Assembly: GCF_000382425.1 (NCBI RefSeq)
Contig: NZ_KB908293.1
Location: forward strand, 186,001 to 250,000
DNA length: 64,000 bases
Origin: Empedobacter brevis NBRC 14943 = ATCC 43319
Lineage (GTDB): Bacteria; Bacteroidota; Bacteroidia; Flavobacteriales; Weeksellaceae
Direction of reading: 5' to 3'
The position numbers and the translations under genes are program-made. Positions 19,517-26,905 of this stretch are shown here, in pieces. Numbering within the stretch: position 1 is the first letter of the stretch; each line of letters opens with the position of its first letter. Under the pieces are notes generated by a model. The model was given only the letters and a program-made list of their open reading frames with translations, searched no databases and was not told the DNA's origin.

Positions 19517-19545
19517 GATGGGTTCCCCTTTTGGTTCCCCCTTTT
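19517..19545 (+). repeat. Island terminal repeat, right copy (double GGTTCCCC)
   Basis: GATGGGTTCCCC followed by a second GGTTCCCC, in the same orientation as 3155-3184. Confidence 0.55.
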
Positions 19546-19595
19546 GAAATGAGTGATAAATAAATATTGATAATCAATATATTAAAAAATTTAAG

Positions 19596-20387
19596 ATGGA
19601 TTTACAAGTTACATACAATTACAAAAAACATCTTCCTAAAGTAGATTTTTCTAAAAATGTAAATTTGGAAAATTTAGTTTTTATGAATTATGATGATCCC
19701 GAAAGCACAAATTCTCTAAAATTTAAAGAAAATGATTTTAAAGATTTAAATAAGTTAAGTTATTTAGATTTTAATAATATTCCTATTGATTTTACTTTAA
19801 CGAATAAGTTAAACAAACCTTCTTTAAAGGTTTTAAGTTTTGGAGATTGGAATTCACGAATTAAAAATAATTTTGAAGGAATTCTTAATCTTTGTAATAC
19901 AGACTTAGAATATCTTGGATTTATTGGAACAATGCCAGAAGTCATTGATATTAGAAATAACCAACTTACTCCAGATTTTTTATTTTTACAATCCCGTAAC
20001 AACTTCTCTCCACAATTTATTGTAGATGATATCAATAAATTTAAACAACTGTATGGAAATACATATTACGATTATCTACAAGAAAAAGAGATTCCTTTTA
20101 ATCTTACAACCTCAACAGAGCCTTGTGAAAGAAGTTTAACAACAGTAAACATCAATAAAACAGGTGTTAAAATTTACCCTAATCCAGTTGTAGATATTTT
20201 GAATATAGAAACAGATGTCAACAAAAATTCAATCAAAATAATCGACTTAACCGGGAAGACCATTGAATCTTATACTATAAATGAAAAGAAGATTTCTGTA
20301 CAGGTTAATCATTTGCCAAAAGGTATTTATATCGTAGAGGTTGAAAATGAGAATGGAAAGACAAATTCAAAATTTATCAAAAAATAA
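19596..20387 (+). pseudogene. LRR surface protein, C-terminal part with type IX sorting tail
   Basis: These 263 codons are the 3' end of the split LRR gene; the true homology resumes at the core 19600-19608. LRR-like sequence (LENLVF, LNKLSYLDF, LKVLSFGDW) continues to about residue 110. The last 75 residues form a Por secretion-system sorting domain: VKIYPNPVVDILNIE, then IKIIDLTGKTIES, then LPKGIYIVEVENENGK. The ATG at 19596 is fortuitous, created at the island junction. Without its own signal peptide this fragment should stay in the cytoplasm if made. Joined with the 1769-3017 part it gives a 675-residue surface protein. Confidence 0.85.
19600..19608 (+). repeat. attR core of the BREX island (ATTTACAAG)
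   Basis: Direct copy of 3009-3017, in the same LRR reading frame. Confidence 0.8.
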
Positions 20388-20418
20388 TTTGTACAATTCA
20401 AAATCCTTTCTAAATTTG
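20388..20418 (+). promoter_or_regulatory. trp operon promoter
   Basis: TTTG (20388-20391), a 19-base spacer and TAAATTTG (20411-20418) match the Bacteroidota sigma-A consensus exactly. Transcription should start around 20422-20424, almost on top of the leader-peptide ATG at 20425. Confidence 0.8.
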
Positions 20419-20424
20419 TCCTCA

Positions 20425-20487
20425 ATGAAAACATTATTCACAAATAACTGGTGGTGGTTTATCGAACAGCAAAACGTTGGTTCGTAA
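20425..20487 (+). CDS. trpL: trp leader peptide with three tandem Trp codons
   Basis: The 20-residue peptide MKTLFTNNWWWFIEQQNVGS contains three consecutive TGG codons at 20449-20457. Its stop codon (20485-20487) lies just before the attenuator. When charged tRNA-Trp is scarce the ribosome stalls on the Trp codons and leaves 20476-20483 free to act as antiterminator. When Trp is plentiful the ribosome reaches the stop, covers that segment and lets the terminator form. The peptide is predicted to be leaderless or nearly so, given the promoter position. Confidence 0.88.
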   Translation: MKTLFTNNWWWFIEQQNVGS

Positions 20488-20531
20488 GACCTCTATGTAG
20501 TTATATGTAGAAAAGGCTTGTCGGAACCGAC
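20476..20531 (+). promoter_or_regulatory. trp antiterminator pairing
   Basis: GTTGGTTC (20476-20483) can pair with GAACCGAC (20524-20531), eight pairs including one G-U. This pairing would consume the loop and distal arm of the terminator at 20511-20544, so the two structures are mutually exclusive. Confidence 0.7.
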
Positions 20532-20544
20532 AAGCCTTTTTTTT
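20511..20544 (+). terminator. trp attenuator terminator
   Basis: AAAAGGCTTGTCG (20511-20523) pairs with CGACAAGCCTTTT (20528-20540), giving a 13-bp stem with loop GAAC and a T-run to 20544. It lies 26 bases before trpE. Confidence 0.92.
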
Positions 20545-20570
20545 GTGCTCTAAACCTAAATATTTAACAA

Positions 20571-21965
20571 ATGAATTTAACTTTTAACATACAAAAAGAA
20601 ACTGTTTTAGCAGATTTAACGACTCCGGTTCAACTGTATTTAAAGCTGAGGGATATTTACCCAAATGCCTTATTATTAGAAAGTTCTGATTATCATTCAA
20701 ACACAGATGCAAACTCTTTTATTTGCCTTAACCCTATTGCAACATTCAGTGTAACAAACGGAATTGTGGATGAAATATACGCAAATGGTGAAACAAAAGA
20801 ATACGCTTTAAATGGGCAAGAATTGACAGAAAAGTTCAAAGAATTTACAACACAATTTTTCATCAAAAATGGGGAAGATTTACCTGTAAATGGTTTATTT
20901 GGCTACATTGCCTGGGATGCCATTCCACATTTCGAAACCATTAAATTTTCGTCAGAAGGTAACGAAGCTACAATTCCGGAATTCTCCTATTCGTTTTATC
21001 AAAATATTGTGGTATTCAATCATTTTCACAATGAGATTCAATTTATCGAATACCAAAATAACGAAACAACGTCTAAATTTTCTGAGATCAAAAGTGTCGT
21101 TTATAACAAGTCAATCATCGAATATCCTTTTAATGTTGAAAGTGAAATACAATCCAATTTAACAGACGAAGAATTCAAAGAAATGGTGACAAAATGTAAG
21201 CAGTCTTGTTTCAGAGGAGATGTTTTCCAGATTGTTCCTTCAAGACAATTTAAGCAGAAATTTTCTGGAGATGAGTTTAATGTGTACCGCATTTTACGCT
21301 CTGTGAATCCTTCTCCTTATTTGTTTTATTTTGATTACGGAAATTATAAAATTTTTGGTTCATCACCGGAAGCTCAAATTATCATCAAGCATAATCATAC
21401 CGAAATTCATCCAATCGCTGGAACTGTTCGCAGAACAGGTAGCCCTTCCTTGGATAGAGAATTGACTGAAAAATTAATTGCAGATCCTAAAGAAAACGAG
21501 GAACATGTCATGTTAGTCGACTTGGCTCGAAATGATTTGAGTAGAAACTCTTCTGACGTAAAAGTTGCCCAATACAAAGAAATTCAATATTTCTCTCATG
21601 TTATTCACATGGTTTCAAAAGTTACGGCTCAATTAGATCCTAATGTTAATACAATGAAAGTTTTTGCAGACTCTTTTCCGGCCGGCACTCTTTCTGGCGC
21701 ACCAAAATTCAAAGCAATGGAATTGTTAGACACTTACGAAAATCAAAACCGTGGAGTGTATGGAGGAGGAATTGGTTATTTAGGATTTAATGGTGACATC
21801 AATATGGCAATTGCGATTCGTACATTCGTAAGCAAACAAAACACCTTGTATTTTCAGGCTGGTGCAGGTGTTGTTTCAAAATCTGTCGAGGAAAATGAAT
21901 TACAAGAAGTCAATCATAAATTAGGAGCACTTCGTCGCTCAATAGAAATCGCTCAAAATCTATAA
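20571..21965 (+). CDS. trpE: Anthranilate synthase component I
   Basis: TrpE converts chorismate and ammonia (supplied by TrpG) into anthranilate, the first committed step to tryptophan. The 464-residue protein carries the feedback-inhibition LLESSD motif near residues 36-41, so the enzyme should be inhibited by tryptophan. The chorismate-binding block includes IAGTVRRTG near 280-288 and FPAGTLSGAPK near 369-379. It is the first gene after the attenuator, and trpG begins three bases after its stop. Confidence 0.96.
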   Translation: MNLTFNIQKETVLADLTTPVQLYLKLRDIYPNALLLESSDYHSNTDANSFICLNPIATFSVTNGIVDEIYANGETKEYALNGQELTEKFKEFTTQFFIKNGEDLPVNGLFGYIAWDAIPHFETIKFSSEGNEATIPEFSYSFYQNIVVFNHFHNEIQFIEYQNNETTSKFSEIKSVVYNKSIIEYPFNVESEIQSNLTDEEFKEMVTKCKQSCFRGDVFQIVPSRQFKQKFSGDEFNVYRILRSVNPSPYLFYFDYGNYKIFGSSPEAQIIIKHNHTEIHPIAGTVRRTGSPSLDRELTEKLIADPKENEEHVMLVDLARNDLSRNSSDVKVAQYKEIQYFSHVIHMVSKVTAQLDPNVNTMKVFADSFPAGTLSGAPKFKAMELLDTYENQNRGVYGGGIGYLGFNGDINMAIAIRTFVSKQNTLYFQAGAGVVSKSVEENELQEVNHKLGALRRSIEIAQNL

Positions 21966-21968
21966 ATT

Positions 21969-22532
21969 ATGAAAATTTTAGTTATCGATAATTACGATTC
22001 GTTCACTTATAATTTAGTGCATTCATTAAAAAAATATGCGCATGACATTACTGTTGTTCGAAACGATGGAATTTCGTTGGAAGAAGTTAATCTATATGAT
22101 AAAATATTACTTTCTCCCGGCCCTGGAGTCCCGGATGAGGCTAACTTGTTAAAACCAATCATCGAAAAATACGCCCCTACAAAATCAATATTCGGAGTAT
22201 GTTTGGGGCAGCAAGCAATTGGAGAAGTCTTTGGAGGAACTTTATTGAATACACAAGAAGTGTTTCACGGTGTAAAATCTGATATTGAAATCATTAAAGA
22301 CGAAATATTATTCAAAAATTTACCTCAAAATTTAGAAGTAGGGCGCTATCATTCCTGGGTCGTTTCAAATGAGAATTTTCCTGAAGAATTAGAAATTACA
22401 GCTGTGGGTCCAAAAGGAGAAATAATGGCTTTGCGTCATAAAATTTTTGATGTAAGAGGTGTTCAATTTCATCCTGAGTCAATTTTGACACCATTTGGAG
22501 ACGAAATGATTAAGAACTGGTTAGGCGCTTAA
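21969..22532 (+). CDS. trpG: Anthranilate synthase component II (glutamine amidotransferase)
   Basis: The 187-residue class I amidotransferase supplies ammonia from glutamine to TrpE. It shows the oxyanion SPGPGVP segment near 49-55, the nucleophile cysteine in FGVCLGQQAIG near 75-85 and the His-Glu pair in VQFHPES near 166-172. Its length is normal and it sits tightly between trpE and trpD. It could also serve para-aminobenzoate synthesis, as some TrpG proteins do, but the operon context favours tryptophan. Confidence 0.95.
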   Translation: MKILVIDNYDSFTYNLVHSLKKYAHDITVVRNDGISLEEVNLYDKILLSPGPGVPDEANLLKPIIEKYAPTKSIFGVCLGQQAIGEVFGGTLLNTQEVFHGVKSDIEIIKDEILFKNLPQNLEVGRYHSWVVSNENFPEELEITAVGPKGEIMALRHKIFDVRGVQFHPESILTPFGDEMIKNWLGA

Positions 22533-22536
22533 AACG

Positions 22537-23523
22537 ATGAAAAAATTATTAAATTTATTATTCGAAAATTATACGTTGAGCGAAGAAGAAGCCTACCAAA
22601 TTATGGTAGAAATTTCAGAAGAAAAGTATTCAACTATTGAATTAGCTTCATTTCTAACTATTTTTAATATGCGCAACATAACCTTAGACGAATTAAAAGG
22701 TTATCGCCGGGCATTATTAGATTTATGCATTAAAATAGATTTACCCAAACAAGCAATTGATATTGTGGGTACAGGCGGTGATGGAAAAGATACATTCAAT
22801 ATTTCGACGTTAAGTGCTTTCGTATTGGCTGGTGCTGGTGAAAAAATTATCAAACAAGGAAATTATGGTGCTTCATCCATAAGCGGTTCTTCAAATATGC
22901 TGGATTATTTTGGCTACAAATTTTCTACTCATCAAGAGCAATTAAAACGTGAATACGAAAAAGTAGGAATTACTTTTTTACATGCACCACTTTTTCATCC
23001 TGCATTAGCTAAAGTAGCACCGATTAGAAAAGGCTTAGCAGTCAAAACATTTTTCAATTTGATGGGACCTTTGGTGAATCCTGTGCAACCTCAATTTCAA
23101 AATTTAGGAACTTATGATATAAAAACCGCTCGTTTATATCATTATGTCATGCAAAATTCAGGCATTAATTACTCTATTTCAACAGCTTTGGCTGGTTATG
23201 ATGAGATTTCATTAACGTCACCAACAAAAGTATACAACAATTCAGGAGAATTTATTTTAGAAAGTAAAGATTTCGGATTGAGTACTCTTCAGCCAGATGA
23301 AATAGAAGGAGGAAAATCGATTGAAGAGAATGCAAAAATATTTTTAAGTGTTTTAGAGGAAACTTCAACAAAAGCTCAAAAAGAAGTGGTTTTAGCAAAT
23401 GCAGCTTTAGCCTTAAAAACTATTTATCCAACCAAAGATTTAATCGAGTGCGTAGCAATCGCAAACGAAAGTTTAGAAAGTAAAAAGGCATTAAACTCCT
23501 TCCAAAAATTAATGAAACTATGA
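22537..23523 (+). CDS. trpD: Anthranilate phosphoribosyltransferase
   Basis: TrpD transfers the phosphoribosyl group of PRPP to anthranilate. In this 328-residue protein the PRPP-binding glycine-rich motif VGTGGDGKDTFNIST is at about residues 74-88, followed by KQGNYGASSISGSSN, which binds substrate and magnesium. The stop overlaps trpC by four bases (ATGA), indicating translational coupling. Confidence 0.95.
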   Translation: MKKLLNLLFENYTLSEEEAYQIMVEISEEKYSTIELASFLTIFNMRNITLDELKGYRRALLDLCIKIDLPKQAIDIVGTGGDGKDTFNISTLSAFVLAGAGEKIIKQGNYGASSISGSSNMLDYFGYKFSTHQEQLKREYEKVGITFLHAPLFHPALAKVAPIRKGLAVKTFFNLMGPLVNPVQPQFQNLGTYDIKTARLYHYVMQNSGINYSISTALAGYDEISLTSPTKVYNNSGEFILESKDFGLSTLQPDEIEGGKSIEENAKIFLSVLEETSTKAQKEVVLANAALALKTIYPTKDLIECVAIANESLESKKALNSFQKLMKL

Positions 23524-24305
23524 AAAATAAATTAGATGAAATCGTTGCACAAAAACGCAAAGAAATTTTAGAAAAGCAAAAAACTCATTCAATTGAAGAT
23601 TTTAGAAATTCAGAAAATTTTATTCTGCCTGTTAAATCTGCCAAAGCTTCTATTCTAGATGGAACAAAATCCGGAATTATCGCTGAGTTTAAACGTAAAT
23701 CTCCTTCAAAAGGGGTGATTAATGAAGAGGCAAGTGTAAAAAGTGTCGTTTCGGGTTATGAAAAATTTGGAGCTTCTGTTGTTTCCGTTTTGACTGATGA
23801 ACAATTTTTTGGAGGAAGTTTTGATGATCTGCAACAAGCAAAAGAGGTTTTAAACATTCCTGTTCTTCGAAAGGATTTTATTGTAGATGAATTCCAAGTG
23901 TACGAAACCAAAGCAATTGGTGCCGATTTGATGTTGTTAATTGCAGAATGTTTGACGAAAAATGAAGTGTATAATTTAGCCAAAACAGCAAAAGAAATTG
24001 GTTTAGAAGTTTTGTTGGAATTGCATTCGGAAGATCAATTGGAAAAAATAAATGAGTTTATCGATTTAATTGGAATTAATAATCGGAATTTAAAAAACTT
24101 TGAAGTTGATCTTGAGAAATCAAAACAAATTTTGAAACAATTACCAACAGATTTAATCAAAGTTGCTGAAAGTGGAATTTCTGATCCAAAAACAGTAAAA
24201 GAATTACGACAAGCAGGATTTCAAGCCTTTTTGATTGGAGAAAATTTTATGAAAGCTGAACATCCAACCGAAGCTTTTGAACAATTTGTAAAAGAATCGA
24301 AATGA
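23520..24305 (+). CDS. trpC: Indole-3-glycerol phosphate synthase
   Basis: This 261-residue TIM-barrel enzyme closes the indole ring. Signature segments are IIAEFKRKSPSKG (about residues 53-65, with the catalytic Lys), VLRKDFIVDEFQV (about 115-127), LIGINNRNLKNFEVD (about 183-197) and VAESGI (about 216-221). It is a stand-alone TrpC rather than a TrpC-F fusion, and overlaps trpF by an ATGA. Confidence 0.95.
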   Translation: MKNKLDEIVAQKRKEILEKQKTHSIEDFRNSENFILPVKSAKASILDGTKSGIIAEFKRKSPSKGVINEEASVKSVVSGYEKFGASVVSVLTDEQFFGGSFDDLQQAKEVLNIPVLRKDFIVDEFQVYETKAIGADLMLLIAECLTKNEVYNLAKTAKEIGLEVLLELHSEDQLEKINEFIDLIGINNRNLKNFEVDLEKSKQILKQLPTDLIKVAESGISDPKTVKELRQAGFQAFLIGENFMKAEHPTEAFEQFVKESK

Positions 24306-24973
24306 AACGTTTTCAAGTAAAAGTTTGCGGAAATAATAACCTAGAAAATTTTAAAGAAATTGCAGCAATCGAACCTGATTATGTTGGCTTTATTTTCTAT
24401 CCAGAATCAAAGCGTTTTGTTGAAGATGAATCTATTTTTGAAGTTTTTCCAAACGCTGAAAAAGTTGGCGTTTTTGTGAATGAATCGATCGAAAATATTC
24501 TCGAAAAAGTTGAACAATATAAATTAGATATTGTGCAATTACACGGTGATGAAACAGCAGATTTTTGTGAAGAATTAATCAATCGAAAACATCAACGATT
24601 ATTGACAGATGAAAATTTTTTGGATTTTAAAATTTGGAAAGCGATTGGGATTCAAAATGAAAAAGATTTTCAACAATTAACCACTTATCAACAAGTTGTT
24701 GATAGTTTTGTATTTGATACAAAATCTGCTAATTACGGCGGAACAGGATATAAATTCGATTGGAAATTGTTAATAAACTATCAGTTATCAACACCTTTTT
24801 TATTAAGTGGCGGAATAAAACTTGAAGACGCTTTTCTTCTAAAAAATTTTCAACATCCAAGATGTATCGGATTTGATATTAACAGTGGTTTCGAGTCTGA
24901 ACCGGGTATAAAAAAAATTGACGAAATAAAACAGTTTATCGATACAATTGATGGACGATTTGAACAAAATTAA
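24302..24973 (+). CDS. trpF: Phosphoribosylanthranilate isomerase
   Basis: The 223-residue TIM-barrel isomerase shows KVCGNNNLENF at residues 7-17 (most homologues have KICGxT here, with the catalytic Cys), YVGFIFYPESKRFV near 27-40, VQLHGDE near 78-84 and FLLSGGIKLEDAF near 162-174. Start and stop fit the operon: it overlaps trpC and lies 12 bases before trpB. Confidence 0.93.
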   Translation: MKRFQVKVCGNNNLENFKEIAAIEPDYVGFIFYPESKRFVEDESIFEVFPNAEKVGVFVNESIENILEKVEQYKLDIVQLHGDETADFCEELINRKHQRLLTDENFLDFKIWKAIGIQNEKDFQQLTTYQQVVDSFVFDTKSANYGGTGYKFDWKLLINYQLSTPFLLSGGIKLEDAFLLKNFQHPRCIGFDINSGFESEPGIKKIDEIKQFIDTIDGRFEQN

Positions 24974-24985
24974 AAGACAAACAAA

Positions 24986-26170
24986 ATGAAATACGAAGTT
25001 GACGAAAGAGGTTTTTATGGTGAATTTGGAGGTGCTTTTATCCCTGAATTATTGCACCATAATTGTGAAGAATTGTCGCAAGCTTTAAAACAATATGCAG
25101 ATACAAAAGCCTTTAAAGATGAATTTAATCTATTGTTAAAAGATTATGTAGGTCGTCCAAGCCCATTATATTTCGCTCCAAATCTTTCTAAAAAGTACAA
25201 AACAAACATCCTGCTAAAACGTGAAGATTTAAACCATACAGGCGCACATAAAATCAACAATGCAATTGGCCAAGCACTTTTGGCAAAACGCATGGGAAAA
25301 ACAAAGATTATTGCGGAAACCGGTGCAGGACAACATGGTGTTGCAACCGCTACAGTCTGTGCATTAATGGGATTAGAATGTATTGTCTTTATGGGTGAAA
25401 TTGACATTGCACGCCAGGCTCCAAATGTAGCCCGCATGAAAATGTTAGGTGCTGAAGTTGTTCCTGCAACATCAGGAAGTAAAACGTTGAAGGATGCAAC
25501 CAATGAAGCCATTCGTTACTGGATCAATCATCCTGAAACCTTTTATATCATTGGTTCGGTTGTAGGTCCTCATCCTTACCCGGCGATGGTCACAAAATTC
25601 CAAGCCATTATTTCAGAAGAAATTAAAACTCAGATGAAAGAAAAATATGGAAAAGAAAATCCTGATTATGTCATTGCTTGTGTAGGTGGCGGAAGTAATG
25701 CCGCAGGGGCTTTTTATCATTTTTTAGAGGAGGAAAATGTGAAATTAATTACAGTAGAAGCTGCCGGATTAGGTGTAGAATCAGGCGAAACAGCAGCAAC
25801 AACCATTAAAGGAACAGAAGGCATCATTCACGGAAGCCGTACATTATTGATGCAAGATAAAGATGGTCAAATTGTTGAGCCCTATTCTATTTCTGCTGGT
25901 CTAGATTATCCCGGAGTTGGTCCTTTACATGCTCATTTGTTCAAAACAAGAAGAGCCAAATTCTTAAATGCAACAGATGACGAAGCCTTAAAAGCAGCAT
26001 TTATGCTAACAAAAGAGGAAGGAATTATTCCAGCATTAGAATCTTCTCATGCTTTAGCCGCTTTAGAAAAAATAGATTTTAAACCGCAAGATATTGTAAT
26101 TCTGAACCTTTCGGGTCGAGGAGATAAAGATTTAGAAACATATATGAAAGTTTCAGAAAAATATTCTTAA
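24986..26170 (+). CDS. trpB: Tryptophan synthase beta chain
   Basis: TrpB condenses indole with L-serine using PLP. The 394-residue protein is full length. The PLP lysine lies in HTGAHKINN (about residues 81-89), the glycine-rich phosphate cradle is GGGSNAAG near 229-236, and the substrate loop [10 protein letters not shown] is near 111-120. It is the last trp gene here. The usual partner trpA does not follow; a tRNA cluster begins 60 bases downstream. Either the alpha subunit is encoded elsewhere or TrpB uses indole from another source. Confidence 0.95.
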   Translation: MKYEVDERGFYGEFGGAFIPELLHHNCEELSQALKQYADTKAFKDEFNLLLKDYVGRPSPLYFAPNLSKKYKTNILLKREDLNHTGAHKINNAIGQALLAKRMGKTKIIAETGAGQHGVATATVCALMGLECIVFMGEIDIARQAPNVARMKMLGAEVVPATSGSKTLKDATNEAIRYWINHPETFYIIGSVVGPHPYPAMVTKFQAIISEEIKTQMKEKYGKENPDYVIACVGGGSNAAGAFYHFLEEENVKLITVEAAGLGVESGETAATTIKGTEGIIHGSRTLLMQDKDGQIVEPYSISAGLDYPGVGPLHAHLFKTRRAKFLNATDDEALKAAFMLTKEEGIIPALESSHALAALEKIDFKPQDIVILNLSGRGDKDLETYMKVSEKYS

Positions 26171-26175
26171 AAATA

Positions 26176-26208
26176 TTTGGATATCTCCCAAATGTAGCCT
26201 TAAATTTG
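26176..26208 (+). promoter_or_regulatory. Promoter of the tRNA cluster
   Basis: TAAATTTG (26201-26208) is a perfect -7 box, with TTTG at 26176-26179 and a 21-base spacer. A 6-bp hairpin (ATTTGG/CCAAAT, 26175-26193) overlaps it and could be a weak trp terminator. Confidence 0.55.
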
Positions 26209-26230
26209 CACCCACGATAATGAAATCTAT

Positions 26231-26305
26231 CGGGGTGTAGCGTAGCCCGGTCATCGCGCCTGCTTTGGGAGCAGGAGGTCGCAGGTTCGAATCCTGCCAC
26301 CCCGA
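26231..26305 (+). tRNA. tRNA-Pro (UGG), copy 1
   Basis: A complete cloverleaf: acceptor CGGGGTG/CACCCCG, anticodon stem CCTGC/GCAGG with loop TTTGGGA (anticodon TGG), and T-arm GCAGGTTCGAATCCTGC. CCA is not encoded. The 75 bases are identical to copies 2 and 3. Confidence 0.96.
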
Positions 26306-26353
26306 CAAAATTTTCATCCGAAAAGATTTTAATTATCAAAAAGAAGACCGAAT

Positions 26354-26428
26354 CGGGGTGTAGCGTAGCCCGGTCATCGCGCCTGCTTTGGGAGCAGGAG
26401 GTCGCAGGTTCGAATCCTGCCACCCCGA
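26354..26428 (+). tRNA. tRNA-Pro (UGG), copy 2
   Basis: Identical 75-base sequence to copy 1. The bases just upstream (GACCGAAT) are shared with copy 3, pointing to a recent duplication of gene plus flank. Confidence 0.96.
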
Positions 26429-26452
26429 CAAAATTCATTGAATTTTTGGATC

Positions 26453-26526
26453 GGTCCAGTAGCTCAGCTGGATAGAGCAACTGCCTTCTAAGCAGTAGGT
26501 CTCAGGTTCGAATCCTGACTGGATCA
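26453..26526 (+). tRNA. tRNA-Arg (UCU)
   Basis: Acceptor GGTCCAG pairs with CTGGATC (one G-U). The anticodon stem ACTGC/GCAGT encloses CTTCTAA (anticodon TCT). The T-loop TTCGAAT is normal. CCA is not encoded. Confidence 0.95.
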
Positions 26527-26545
26527 CAAGTTTTTATTAAAACCA

Positions 26546-26629
26546 GGAGAGGTGCCAGAGCGGTAATGGAGCAGATTGCTAATCTGTCATCGGGAAACCG
26601 ATGCCAGGGTTCGAGTCCCTGTCTCTCCG
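26546..26629 (+). tRNA. tRNA-Ser (GCU)
   Basis: A class II tRNA of 84 bases with a long variable arm (CATCGGGAAACCGATG) and anticodon loop TTGCTAA (anticodon GCT). Acceptor GGAGAGG pairs with TCTCTCC. Confidence 0.95.
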
Positions 26630-26648
26630 CTTTTTTAAATGACCGAAT

Positions 26649-26723
26649 CGGGGTGTAGCGTAGCCCGGTCATCGCGCCTGCTTTGGGAGCAGGAGGTCGC
26701 AGGTTCGAATCCTGCCACCCCGA
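26649..26723 (+). tRNA. tRNA-Pro (UGG), copy 3, IME insertion target
   Basis: The third identical copy. Its last 22 bases plus the next five are repeated at 40589-40615. An element has therefore inserted in the 3' end and restored the gene with its own identical end, leaving this tRNA intact. Confidence 0.96.
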
Positions 26724-26728
26724 CAAAA
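26702..26728 (+). repeat. attL of the IME (27-bp direct repeat)
   Basis: The 3' end of tRNA-Pro copy 3 and the next five bases (CAAAA) match 40589-40615 exactly. Confidence 0.92.
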
Positions 26729-26756
26729 GCCACTGATAATCAGTGGCTTTTTCTTT
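26725..26756 (+). terminator. Terminator after tRNA-Pro copy 3, supplied by the IME
   Basis: A 12-bp perfect stem (AAAAGCCACTGA / TCAGTGGCTTTT) with loop TAA and a T-run. It replaces the native terminator now displaced to 40612, so the tRNA transcript still ends properly after insertion. Confidence 0.85.
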
Positions 26757-26758
26757 TT

Positions 26759-26778
26759 TCGGACACATTTCGGACAAA
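26759..26778 (+). repeat. IME subterminal repeat, left copy
   Basis: TCGGACACATTTCGGACAAA contains two TCGGACA units. The same 20 bases with one change occur at 40453-40472 in the same orientation. Probable arm-type sites for the IME integrase. Confidence 0.6.
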
Positions 26779-26905
26779 TTATATCTGAATATTGATTATT
26801 CAATAACCTAAGCAAAGTTAAGTTAAGCTAGAAGAATAACCCTTCTTAAAGAATGATTGGAACATAATGCTTGTTTCTATAGAGCGTGAAAAGTTCATCT
26901 TATTC

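Larger units (their letters stand above)
3009..19608. mobile_element. BREX-carrying genomic island
   Basis: The island is bounded by the 9-base direct repeat ATTTACAAG. It has a tyrosine integrase at its left end, an excisionase-like gene at its right end, and paired internal repeats near both ends. Deleting one copy of the repeat plus the intervening DNA joins 1769-3017 to 19609-20387, giving 2028 bases (676 codons including stop) without frameshift. Cargo is a complete BREX operon and a HUH endonuclease. No conjugation machinery is visible. Confidence 0.88.

Noticed and set aside
26079..26777. Minus-strand reading frames across the tRNA cluster (with repeated GVAGFEPATSC motifs)
   Set aside because: They are antisense translations of the tRNA-Pro and neighbouring tRNA genes, a well-known false protein pattern.
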